A stretch of 8,989 nt of DNA from DSOI01 sp041394885 (lineage in GTDB: Bacteria; Acidobacteriota; Terriglobia; Bryobacterales; Bryobacteraceae), in NCBI GenBank assembly GCA_041394885.1, contig JAWKHI010000077.1, forward strand, positions 1 to 8,989. The letters are read 5' to 3'. The notes under the pieces were generated by a model, which was given only the letters and a program-made list of their open reading frames with translations, was not told where the DNA came from and did no database searches. The position numbers and the translations under genes are program-made. This document shows positions 1-6,399 of this stretch, piece after piece. Every line of letters begins with the position of its first letter. Positions within the stretch are counted from its first letter, which is position 1.

Positions 1-11
1 TGAGACCCGGT

Positions 12-1151
12 ATGAAAGCGGAAGCTGGGGCGCGGTATCAAATCGAATCCGTGGTGCGGGCCTGCCGGATCCTTTCGGCGTTTCGCTCGGAGGAGGAGGC
101 ACTGCGCCTGCAAGATCTGGCCGATCGCGCCGCGTTGACCCCTTCCACCACGCTTCGGCTGGTCCGCACACTCGAGCAGTGCGGCTTTCTCACTCGGGTA
201 GCGGACGGACGATATCGGAGCGTGGTCAAGCGATCGGGTACGCGCTATCGCGTGGGCTACGCGGTCGACTCCGCTGGCAAGCTCTTCCGGCAGGAAGTGA
301 CGGTCGGGCTCCAATACGCCGCGGCGCGCCGCGAGATCGAACTACTTTGCCTGGACCACCCGCCGGATCGGCGGCTCGCCCTGCGCGATGCCGATTCCCT
401 CATCGGCATGGGCGTCAATTTGGTGATCGACTTTCAGACCGGGTACGATCTGGCCGGTCTGGTCGCTCAGAAATACCTCCAGGCAGGCATACCGATGATC
501 GCCATCGACACGCCGCACCCCGGTGCGACCTTCTTCGGTGTGAACAACTACGTCGCCGGGCGCGACGGGGGACGGTGGCTGGGAGAGTGGGTCCGGCGCC
601 ACTGGCGCGGAAGGATCGATCGCGTTGTGCACTGTTCCGCCGGACAGGGTGCGGTCACTACTTCGCGCGTGCGGGGTGCCCTCGCCGGGCTCGGGGAAAT
701 CCAGGGCGCCGGGCCGAAGTTCCTGGTGGAGGAACTCGAAGCCACCGGCAACGTGGAATCCACATTCCACTCGGTTCAACGATGGCTTTCCAAAGGCGGC
801 GGAGGAAGGACCCTTTTCATCATGGCCACTGACCCCGCGGTCATCGGCGCATTGACCGCGCTCGAGGAGGCGGGCGGCAAGATCGACGCGGCCGTTTTCG
901 GATTCGGCGGCAACCAGGAAACGCGCATGGCGCTCCGCGAGCCGTCTTCGAGGCTGATCGGCTGTGTCGGTTTTCACCCGGAGTGTTACGGGGACGGTTT
1001 GCTGCGGACCGCGATCAGCATTCTCGAGAACAAACCAACCCCGCCGGCCGTGTTCGTGGATCACTCGGTGATCACCGCCGAAAATGCCGATCTCCTCTAC
1101 CCGCACGATCGAATGGCCGCGATCGCTCCGCGCGCTCCTCTCGCGATTTAG
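12..1151 (+). CDS. IclR-type HTH fused to periplasmic-binding-protein-like sensor domain (transcriptional regulator)
   Basis: Predicted cytoplasmic one-component transcription regulator, 379 residues. Residues about 12-70 form an IclR-type winged helix: a helix around ESVVRACRILSAF, the HTH around LQDLADRAALTPSTTLRLV, and a short wing near VADGRYR. From about residue 79 (YRVGYAVD) to 360 the chain follows the type I sugar-binding-protein fold also used as the LacI sensor: a nucleotide-free Rossmann-like start, a hinge-like stretch FFGVNNYVAGRDGGRWL (175-190), a second lobe with FIMATDPAVIGAL (269-281), and a typical C-terminal pattern around GDGLLRTAISILENK (327-341). There is no signal peptide and no IclR-type GAF-like effector domain, so the sensor has been swapped. 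The ligand is probably a sugar or similar small molecule (inference). The start has only a weak GAG upstream; a TGA at 1-3 may end a preceding gene. The last few residues overlap the DUF433 remnant and may be altered by that junction. Targets are unknown. Confidence 0.85.
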   Translation: MKAEAGARYQIESVVRACRILSAFRSEEEALRLQDLADRAALTPSTTLRLVRTLEQCGFLTRVADGRYRSVVKRSGTRYRVGYAVDSAGKLFRQEVTVGLQYAAARREIELLCLDHPPDRRLALRDADSLIGMGVNLVIDFQTGYDLAGLVAQKYLQAGIPMIAIDTPHPGATFFGVNNYVAGRDGGRWLGEWVRRHWRGRIDRVVHCSAGQGAVTTSRVRGALAGLGEIQGAGPKFLVEELEATGNVESTFHSVQRWLSKGGGGRTLFIMATDPAVIGALTALEEAGGKIDAAVFGFGGNQETRMALREPSSRLIGCVGFHPECYGDGLLRTAISILENKPTPPAVFVDHSVITAENADLLYPHDRMAAIAPRAPLAI

Positions 1152-1398
1152 CTCCGTCCTCCGGGTATCGAAGGGGGAGTCTCCGGAAGGCATAGCTGAA
1201 TCCTTTCCGGCGATTGGGCTCGAGCGGATTTTTGGAGCCCTCACCTACTATTTGGCGAACCGCGAACTCGTCGATCGCTATTTGAGCGATGGCCAGCGAG
1301 ACTTTGAGGCATTGTGTCAGCAAGCGCGTCGAGACAATCCGGCTCTATACGCGAAGATCGCTGAAGCTCGGCGAAGGCCTCATACGCCCAGCGCATGA
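1144..1398 (+). pseudogene. 5'-truncated DUF433 antitoxin remnant
   Basis: Reading frame 1 from about 1144 carries the C-terminal two thirds of a DUF433 protein, a family of small antitoxin-like DNA-binding proteins usually paired with DUF5615 PIN-like toxins. The family pattern is visible in GESPEGIAESFPAIGLERIF, then ALTYYLANRELVDRYL and NPALYAKIAEARRR near the end. The usual first 20 or so residues, which hold the strand and the start codon, are absent; the match simply stops inside the last codons of the upstream regulator gene. The frame is open back to an ATG at 1084 within that gene, so a 104-residue chimeric protein could still be made. I think a decayed gene is more likely. Its stop overlaps the ATG of the toxin remnant (ATGA at 1395-1398), the coupling normally seen in such pairs. 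Confidence 0.7.
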
Positions 1399-1591
1399 GG
1401 CCGCGATTCCCAAGCCGACGCCGACTTCCCCGGTTTGTTGCACACGCTTCCGGCAGACACGGTCGAGTCCGGGCGTCATCATCGTCTCCCAGGACCTCGA
1501 CATCGGCGCGGACATCGAAGATCTACTGTTGATCTGGGCAGCAACCAATGCCGAGGATTGGACCGGACGAATCGGTTTCGTACCGGTATGA
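1395..1591 (+). pseudogene. DUF5615 (PIN-like) toxin remnant, frameshifted and internally deleted
   Basis: This is what is left of a DUF5615 toxin, a PIN-like nuclease family of about 110-120 residues. An ATG at 1395 overlaps the DUF433 stop and opens with MRPRF. The expected continuation QADADF, a conserved acidic N-terminal motif in this subfamily as I remember it, is found one base out of frame at about 1411-1428, which suggests a one-base insertion in the CCC run near 1409-1411. From about 1442 the C-terminal part resumes in frame 2: SSPGVIIVSQDLDIGADIED, then LLLIWAATNAEDW and RIGFVPV before the stop at 1589-1591. About 65-70 codons of the middle, which would carry the remaining active-site acidic residues, are missing. 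It cannot make a normal toxin. Confidence 0.65.
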
Positions 1592-1606
1592 GCGAGTGCT
1601 TCCGGT

Positions 1607-1635
1607 CGAGGTCAGAGGTTCGACCCCTCGTTTTT
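1607..1635 (+). terminator. Weak candidate terminator between convergent genes
   Basis: CGAGG at 1607-1611 can pair with CCTCG at 1626-1630, followed directly by five T residues at 1631-1635. The stem is only 5 bp with a 14-base loop, and a competing 6-bp pairing (GGTCGA with TCGACC, 1604-1625) uses the same bases. It lies in the 80-bp gap between the toxin remnant and the 3' end of the TPR gene on the other strand, where a terminator would be expected. Support is weak. Confidence 0.2.
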
Positions 1636-1671
1636 CCCCCTCGCGCCGAAACCTCGAAAAACCCTATCCAC

Positions 1672-2604
1672 TCAACGCCCCGCCTCACCCCCAGCCAACC
1701 GCTGAAAACGCGCCAGCGAAGCGCGAGCCCCATCGATGTCACCCGTCCTGCGTTGCAGACGCGAGAGCGCGTAGTGAAACTTCGCCTCACCGGGCTCGGC
1801 TTCCACCGCCACCCGCAGCGCGGCGAGCGCTTCGTCAGGCCGATTCAGCCGGTCGAGCGTCAGCCCCAGTTCGTGCTGCACCTCTGCGTTCCTCGGTTCA
1901 AGTGCCGCCGCGCGCTCCAGCGCGGCAACCGCCTCTTCGAACTTTCCCCCCTGACGCAGCAGACTGCCCCGGTGATAGCTCGGCCATGCTGACCGCTCAC
2001 CGGCGGCGCGCCCAACTTGTTCCGCCTTGGCATACGCGGCCAGTGCTTCCGCCGTCCGGCCTAGTGCTTCGAGACACTGTCCCAGCCGGTCGTGCGCGGA
2101 TGAGAAGTCCGGATTGATCTCGATCGCCTTACGCGATTCCACAATGGCTCGATCGAACCATTGGTAATGCTGGTAGATGCCTGCCAGCCAGTGCGGGTAC
2201 AAAGGATTGCGCGGATATTCCGCGGCCAGCGATTCCAGTTCCCTGCGCGCCCAGTGGCGCCGCTCCAGCGCTATGTAGGCTGCCGCCAGAGTGAACCGGC
2301 TGCCGGGATCGAGCGGCGCCATCCGGGCCGCTCGCCCGTACTCCGTGGCCGCCGCCAGATAGCGCTCATTGCGAAAGTGCGCCGCGGCCAGCGCCTTCCG
2401 AAGCTCCGCCGACGCCGGGTTCTCCCGGACGCTGCGGTAGAGCGCGGTCTCCGCCTCGAGCCATTGTTGGCCGCGCAGAAATCCGCTCAACTCCATGCGG
2501 CTCGTGTCCGAAAGCGGCAACGCCCCAGGGTCGATCGCAACCAATTGCGCCGGCAACCGAGCGGCGAAGACTGGAATGAGCACCGCCAGGATAGTCGGCT
2601 TCAT
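1672..2604 (-). CDS. Secreted tetratricopeptide-repeat protein
   Basis: 310-residue exported TPR protein. The N-terminus MKPTILAVLIPVFAARLPAQ looks like a short signal peptide, with cleavage probably near residue 20. From about residue 47 to 305 nearly everything is TPR-like helix pairs of about 34 residues, with repeats at roughly 66-99, 101-134, 135-167, 168-201, 206-239, 240-273 and 275-305. Typical signatures include DRAIVESRKAIEINPDFSSA (151-170) and FEEAVAALERAAALEPRNAE (222-241). TPR arrays are protein-docking scaffolds; no catalytic domain is present. The ATG at 2604 overlaps the stop of the upstream gene (ATGA), which fixes the start and indicates translational coupling, so the two TPR proteins are probably made together. 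The partner may be the divergent CRTAC1-like protein (inference from position only). Confidence 0.85.
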   Translation of the reverse strand: MKPTILAVLIPVFAARLPAQLVAIDPGALPLSDTSRMELSGFLRGQQWLEAETALYRSVRENPASAELRKALAAAHFRNERYLAAATEYGRAARMAPLDPGSRFTLAAAYIALERRHWARRELESLAAEYPRNPLYPHWLAGIYQHYQWFDRAIVESRKAIEINPDFSSAHDRLGQCLEALGRTAEALAAYAKAEQVGRAAGERSAWPSYHRGSLLRQGGKFEEAVAALERAAALEPRNAEVQHELGLTLDRLNRPDEALAALRVAVEAEPGEAKFHYALSRLQRRTGDIDGARASLARFQRLAGGEAGR

Positions 2605-3536
2605 CGCGAACCCGCCTTTGCCAGCCTCGCGCGAGCCTCCTCGGCCAGAGGCCCCTCGGCTCCGGCGGAGAGATATTCGCGGTACTCCGCCCCGGCCTCT
2701 GCCGGATGCCCTTCTCGCTCGAGGATTCGGCCACGAAGGTAATGGACCGCCGCGAAACTCGCCCCGTCAGGCCCGGCCTCGATCGCGCCCAGTCCCTCCT
2801 TCGCTGCTGCAAGATCGTTCATTTCCAAGGAACTCAGAGCGCCGTACAGCAGCGCGTCCGTGACACCGGGACTCGAGTCGAGCCACTGCCGGCAAAGTTC
2901 GCGCGCCTCGCTCCACCGCTCCTCGCCGAGTTCTAACATCAATAGCGGACGGTAGGGACTCAGGAACCAGGAATCCGCGGCCAGTGCGGACCGCAGCGCC
3001 ACTCGCGCCGCCGCCACGTCCGCGCGCGCCAACCGCAGACGGGCCAGTTGGAACCATGCCTCGGCGAACTGCGGGTCTTGCTCCACCGCCCGCGCAAAGA
3101 GCAACTCCGCCTTGGACATGTTCGCCTGGCCGCCGCCGCGCAGCGTTCGCACCCCCTCCGAAAAGGAAACCTGGGCGGCGGGCAACGCCGCCAACGTCGT
3201 CCGGCTGAGCGTGTAGCCCTGCCACTTGCCTTCACGGCGCAACTCCACCCCCGCGATCTCGGGATCGAGTGGGAGACGGTCCACCGGAACGGTGGCGGAA
3301 GTGTAGCCGGACAATGTAGCGGTGATGCGGCAGCCGTCTGTGGCGGGCATCGGGAGTGCGAACCGGCCGTCAGGATCGGCCGCTCCGGTTACCGTCTCGG
3401 CTCCCGGGCAGTGCAACTCCACGCGGATCGGTTCGGCGGGCGGAATCCCGTCGTCGACGATCGCCCGGCCTCGTACCTCGCTCGCCAGCGCGGATCCGGC
3501 GAGCGCAAGGGAATAAAAGGCCGCTCGCGACCGCAT
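2601..3536 (-). CDS. Secreted protein with carboxypeptidase-regulatory-like domain and TPR repeats
   Basis: 311 residues. The N-terminus MRSRAAFYSLALAGSALASE is a likely signal peptide with cleavage at ALA-S or just after. Residues about 21-100 form a carboxypeptidase-regulatory-like/CNA-B beta-sandwich: VRGRAIVDDG, a central PDGRFALPMP turn (55-64), and a C-terminal ITATLSGYTSATVPV (71-85). Two cysteines (C43, C69) could form a disulphide, fitting an exported domain. Residues about 138-305 are degenerate TPR helices, for example AELLFARAVEQDPQFAEAWF (143-162) and AVHYLRGRILEREGHPAEAG (263-282). The combination suggests an envelope scaffold that binds a ligand or surface through the sandwich domain and proteins through the TPRs. 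It is the first gene of a two-gene operon with the TPR protein downstream (4-base overlap). No clear ribosome binding site precedes the ATG at 3536. Confidence 0.82.
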   Translation of the reverse strand: MRSRAAFYSLALAGSALASEVRGRAIVDDGIPPAEPIRVELHCPGAETVTGAADPDGRFALPMPATDGCRITATLSGYTSATVPVDRLPLDPEIAGVELRREGKWQGYTLSRTTLAALPAAQVSFSEGVRTLRGGGQANMSKAELLFARAVEQDPQFAEAWFQLARLRLARADVAAARVALRSALAADSWFLSPYRPLLMLELGEERWSEARELCRQWLDSSPGVTDALLYGALSSLEMNDLAAAKEGLGAIEAGPDGASFAAVHYLRGRILEREGHPAEAGAEYREYLSAGAEGPLAEEARARLAKAGSR

Positions 3537-3564
3537 AGGTTCAAGTTACCATCATGGGGTATCC
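3537..3564. promoter_or_regulatory. 28-bp divergent intergenic gap
   Basis: Only 28 bases separate the start codon of the minus-strand TPR operon (ATG at 3536) from the start codon of the CRTAC1-like gene (ATG at 3565). A GGGG at 3555-3558 is the only ribosome-binding-like sequence for the plus-strand gene. Full promoters cannot fit here, so the -35 and perhaps -10 elements for each direction must lie within the other gene's first codons, or one start is misplaced. I see no convincing sigma-70 pair. Confidence 0.35.
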
Positions 3565-5295
3565 ATGCTGGGGCGTCGATTTCGACACTCGAAACCCGCC
3601 ATGCTCGCGGCCGCGGGGCTCTTCCTGCTGGCGGCGGCTCCGTACCCTGCGCTCTTCGAAGACGCTACAATCGCCGCGGGCCTGGCATTCCATCATCGAA
3701 ATGGAAAGACTGCCCGCAAGTATCTGCCGGAGACCATGCCGGGCGGGGTGGCTGTTCTCGACTACAACCAGGACGGCTGGATGGACGTCTTCTTCGTCAA
3801 CGGCGCAAAAATGGAGGTCCCCTTTCCCCAAGGTCGCGAGCCGGATAAGACCGACCCCGCCTTTTGGAACCGGCTGTTCCGCAACAACGGAGATGGAACG
3901 TTCACCGACGTCACCGCAAAACTCGGGCTTGCTGGGCGCGGTTACGGAATGGGAGCCGCCGTGGGCGACATCGACAACGACGGTTACCCGGACCTCGCCG
4001 TGACCAACGCGGCCACCGGCGACGTTCCGGCTTTGACCGTCTACCGCAATGCCGGAGGCGAGCGCTTCGTCGACATCACCGAGGCATCCGGCCTTCGCGC
4101 GCGCGGATGGGCCACCAGCGCCGGTTTTCTCGACTACGACAACGATGGCCGCCTGGACCTCTTCGTCTGCCGCTATCTGGACTGGCGATTCGACAAAGAT
4201 CATGGCTGTGGGCTGGAGACGCCCCAAGGACGGTCCTACTGCCACCCCGATCTCTTCCCGCCCGTCACGAACCTGTTGTTTCACAATGACGGCGTCGGCA
4301 CTTTCCGCGACGTCACCGAAGCATCCGGCATCGCCCGGCACGCCGGCAAAGGCTTGGGCGTCGCGTTCGCCGATTTCAACAGCGACGGCCGCATGGACAT
4401 TACCGTCGCCAATGACTCGCATCCGCAGTTTCTGTTCCGCAACGAAGGCGGCGGCGCGTTCCACGAAGTCGCCCTGGAGGCCGGGATCGCCTACGACGAG
4501 AACGGCCAGGAGTTCGCCGGCATGGGCGTCGTCTTCGAGGATCTGGACGGCGACGAGCGCCCGGACTTGTTGGTCACGACGCTGTCACAGCAGCGGTTCG
4601 CCCTGTTCTACAACCTGGGCGGCGGGCAGTTTGAATACGCGTCGGACTCATCCGGGCTCGCCGGAATATCGCGCCTGCTCAGCGGTTGGGGCGCCAACGC
4701 GGCCGATTTCGACAACGACGGAAAGAAGGAGATCTTCATCGCAACCGGCCACGTGATGGACAACATAGAAGGATCGCAGCCGCACGTGCGCTACCTCGAG
4801 CCGCCGCTGCTGCTGCGGATGGATGGCCGCCGCGTCGTGGATGCGTCCGCTTCGGCCGGGCCGCTATTCCGTCAAGCGTGGGCCGGTCGAGGATCCGCGG
4901 TGGCCGACTTCGATAACGACGGCGGCCTCGACGTTGTCGTCTCGAACCTGAACGGCGCGCCCTATCTCGCGCGAAACCGGGCCAAGCGTGGATCGTGGAT
5001 TGCGTTCGACGTGCGCGGCTGTAACGCCAATCGCGATTCGATCGGCGCCCGTCTCGCCCTGACGCATTGGGACGGAAGCCGCGCTGTAGCCATCGTCACC
5101 CGCGCCGGGAGTTACCTGTCCTCGCGCGATCCTCGCGTGTTCTTCGGTCTTGGCGCCGCCGCGCGGGTAAGTTCCGTGGAGATCGTATGGCCGGGCGGCG
5201 CGAGGAGGGTCCTCGAAGATCTCCCGGCGAATCGCGTCGTGCGGGTCGCCGAAACCGGGGGGACCGATTGCGCTCCAAAGGGTGCGTCCAGGTAG
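3565..5295 (+). CDS. CRTAC1-like secreted FG-GAP/VCBS beta-propeller protein with ASPIC/UnbV domain
   Basis: 576-residue exported protein. A basic N-region (GRRFRHSK) and hydrophobic core (MLAAAGLFLLAAA, 13-25) form a signal peptide. Seven calcium-binding-loop signatures of the DxDxDGxxD type mark seven FG-GAP/VCBS blades: D66-D74, D135-D143, D190-D198, D270-D278, D326-D334, D381-E389 and D448-D456, matching an integrin-like seven-bladed propeller. Conserved cysteines at 202, 215 and 226 sit in the CRYLDW...YCHPDLF insert typical of this family. Residues about 475-562 are the ASPIC/UnbV domain (NRDSIGARLAL, RAGSYLSSRDPRVFFGLG, VEIVWPGG). The fifth loop (DLDGDERPD) and sixth (ending in E) deviate slightly. 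Function is unknown; such proteins are common in Acidobacteriota and are thought to act in adhesion or surface binding (family knowledge, not shown here). The start at 3565 rather than the internal ATG at 3601 keeps the basic N-region. It is divergent from the TPR operon. Confidence 0.9.
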   Translation: MLGRRFRHSKPAMLAAAGLFLLAAAPYPALFEDATIAAGLAFHHRNGKTARKYLPETMPGGVAVLDYNQDGWMDVFFVNGAKMEVPFPQGREPDKTDPAFWNRLFRNNGDGTFTDVTAKLGLAGRGYGMGAAVGDIDNDGYPDLAVTNAATGDVPALTVYRNAGGERFVDITEASGLRARGWATSAGFLDYDNDGRLDLFVCRYLDWRFDKDHGCGLETPQGRSYCHPDLFPPVTNLLFHNDGVGTFRDVTEASGIARHAGKGLGVAFADFNSDGRMDITVANDSHPQFLFRNEGGGAFHEVALEAGIAYDENGQEFAGMGVVFEDLDGDERPDLLVTTLSQQRFALFYNLGGGQFEYASDSSGLAGISRLLSGWGANAADFDNDGKKEIFIATGHVMDNIEGSQPHVRYLEPPLLLRMDGRRVVDASASAGPLFRQAWAGRGSAVADFDNDGGLDVVVSNLNGAPYLARNRAKRGSWIAFDVRGCNANRDSIGARLALTHWDGSRAVAIVTRAGSYLSSRDPRVFFGLGAAARVSSVEIVWPGGARRVLEDLPANRVVRVAETGGTDCAPKGASR

Positions 5296-5400
5296 CCCGC
5301 GTAAACGGGCCCACCCGCTCCGTGACACAGCGACGTCGAGACGACATCGGAATTGTCCTGGACCGACAATCGACGTTTGTCGTTCCAGTGACCGCCACAG

Positions 5401-5529
5401 GCGTCCGCCCGCCGTGATCGTGATCGGATACTCACCGGGGCGATGCGGGGCCTCGACATTCGCCTGCGCGAGTCCGGCGTCACCGGGCGACAAGCCTATT
5501 CCGTCGCCCGCATTGGCGTTGAACACGAA
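5401..5529 (-). pseudogene. Possible C-terminal remnant of a TIGR03437-type domain
   Basis: On the minus strand, one frame reads SPGDAGLAQANVEAPHRPGE and then YPITITAGG. This resembles the end of the domain found at the C-terminus of many large secreted Solibacter proteins, where a pattern like APGxxGLYQVNVxVPxGxxPG followed by a hydrophobic VTI and GG is expected. Upstream of the match in the same frame the similarity fades within about 15 residues, and no start is identifiable. The frame downstream continues antisense into the CRTAC1-like gene without a family-like ending. If real, it is the stump of a gene lost when the neighbouring TA genes arrived. The similarity is short and could be chance. 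Confidence 0.3.
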
Positions 5530-5569
5530 GCAGGCTGGGTGGTACAAGTGAAATGGAACGGCCAGTAAT

Positions 5570-5799
5570 CTGCAAGATATCGAACGTGCCATACATGCGC
5601 GTGCGAAACGCGAGCGGAGATCGCGGCTCTCACTCCCGAACAGAGAGAAGAGTTGTCTTTGTGGATGGACCAGCGATACCCGCGGCCCATCGATGGGGAG
5701 CTTGCCACCGATCTCCAAGCGGGCCGGCTCGACGACCGTATCGAACGTGCGTTGGCGGACCACAAAGCCGGACAAACACGACCGTTGTTGCGCTCGTGA
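5570..5799 (+). pseudogene. Broken antitoxin of the RelE/ParE-partner type
   Basis: The C-terminal part, in frame 1 from about 5614, reads AEIAALTPEQREELSLWMDQ, then a short linker and LQAGRLDDRIERALADHKAG followed by QTRPL. This is the pattern of small addiction-module antitoxins that sit in front of RelE/ParE toxins, where the GRLD...AL.DH.AG.T motif is the toxin-binding tail. The expected N-terminal helix seems to be in frame 2 (LQDIERAIHARAKRE, about 5570-5614), so a frameshift lies near 5614. No ATG, GTG or TTG opens frame 2 after its stop at 5549; an ATG at 5553 is in the third frame. In frame 1 the first ATG is at 5665 and would give only a 44-residue tail peptide. The stop (5797-5799) overlaps the GTG of the toxin gene, as in an intact TA operon. 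Confidence 0.6.
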
Positions 5800-6083
5800 T
5801 CCATCGGGCGAGCGCCGATTTCTGGACTGACTATCAAAGACTGCCGGCCTGGGTTCGCTCTCGTGCGGACAAACAGTTTTCCCGGCTAAAAGAAAATCCC
5901 CAACATCCGTCCCTGCACTTCAAGAAGCTGGGAGTCCGAAACGGCCAGCAGATTTGGTCGGCACGCGTTACGCTGCCGAAGGACATGCTCGCCGGGCGGC
6001 AGGCTGAGATCCACGCCCAACGAGATCGGAAGTTGGAGGAGGCCAGAAAACAGCGCCAGATTCGTCGTCAGAAGGCGGCGTGA
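5796..6083 (+). CDS. RelE/ParE-family toxin-like protein with aberrant C-terminal tail
   Basis: 95 residues from a GTG at 5796 that overlaps the antitoxin stop (GTGA). Residues 1-59 follow the RelE/ParE fold: VIHRASADFWTDYQRLPAWV, then RADKQFSRLKENPQHPSLHF, KKL and IWSARVT. Family members normally continue with a strand like GLxYRALAV and a final WIGxHxxYD, which carry the functional C-terminal residues. Here residue 60 onward is instead a highly charged, helix-forming tail, GRQAEIHAQRDRKLEEARKQ and then RQIRRQKAA, which I do not recognise as RelE/ParE. The join looks like a recombination chimera. The protein may be inactive as a toxin, or it may be a variant with an RNA-binding tail (inference). 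It has no upstream ribosome binding site of its own and would rely on coupling with the broken antitoxin frame. Confidence 0.65.
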   Translation: MIHRASADFWTDYQRLPAWVRSRADKQFSRLKENPQHPSLHFKKLGVRNGQQIWSARVTLPKDMLAGRQAEIHAQRDRKLEEARKQRQIRRQKAA

Positions 6084-6108
6084 AGAACGGCGGGCACAAG
6101 TTCAGATT

Positions 6109-6397
6109 CGCACGTGAAACTTCCGAGTACCCGGCTATTCGCCCCGAACTGGCGCGGCGGCACTTCGGCGGATAGGGCGTTAGAAAGTGCCCGAAAGCGT
6201 GCACCGGAGGATCTCTGAGGGGCAGGGGTGGAGCGGGCCGAGACCAGAACGAAAGCATGCTCTACGGCGTACTCGAGAATCCTTCGGTCGCCGGCTCGGG
6301 CAAGCCCATTTCGGAGTGCACTTTCCGATTTCGGGAACACGTCGAGCAATAGCGGAACCAGCCGCGGCGACAGGCTCTCGTCGAATAGGAGCTTCAT
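6109..6397 (-). pseudogene. Frameshifted DUF5615 (PIN-like) toxin
   Basis: It begins well as a DUF5615 toxin: MKLLFDESLSPRLVPLLLDV at the N-terminus with the conserved first acidic residue (D6), then GLARAGDRRILEYAVEHAF and VLVSAR (residues 31-55). The family then expects a KDSDF-like acidic motif and a PPK(V)xWxRxGN stretch. In this frame the sequence instead becomes unrelated (STPAPQRSSGARFRALSN). In the frame one base away, from about 6213 to 6109, RDPPVHAFGHFLTPYPPKC and then GRIAGYSEVSR resemble the expected continuation. A frameshift between about 6238 and 6213 therefore splits the gene and removes part of the active site. The unshifted frame stays open to 6068, which would give a 109-residue non-functional product. 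It lies 2 bases downstream of its DUF433 partner. Confidence 0.65.
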
Positions 6398-6399
6398 CC

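Noticed and set aside
342..1244. 300-codon open frame on the minus strand
   Set aside because: It is antisense to the regulator gene, whose plus-strand protein shows clear domains; the minus product has no recognisable motif and is arginine- and proline-rich, as expected of a GC-rich shadow frame.
1611..1630. tRNA T-arm-like sequence (GAGGTTCGACCCCTC)
   Set aside because: No matching acceptor stem, anticodon arm or D-arm lies upstream at the right distance, so it is neither a tRNA nor a good att-site candidate; it is better explained as part of a weak hairpin.
3541..4464. 307-codon open frame on the minus strand
   Set aside because: It is antisense to the first blades of the CRTAC1-like gene; its valine-rich repeats are just the complement of the repeated calcium-loop codons.
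5443..5568. 41-codon plus-strand frame ending in WVVQVKWNGQ
   Set aside because: It looks protein-like at its end but has no ribosome binding site, no family match I recognise, and competes with the minus-strand remnant; not enough support to call a gene.
4864..5775. 303-codon open frame on the minus strand
   Set aside because: Most of it is antisense to the propeller/ASPIC gene and shows no domain; only the short TIGR03437-like piece within it was kept, as a possible remnant.
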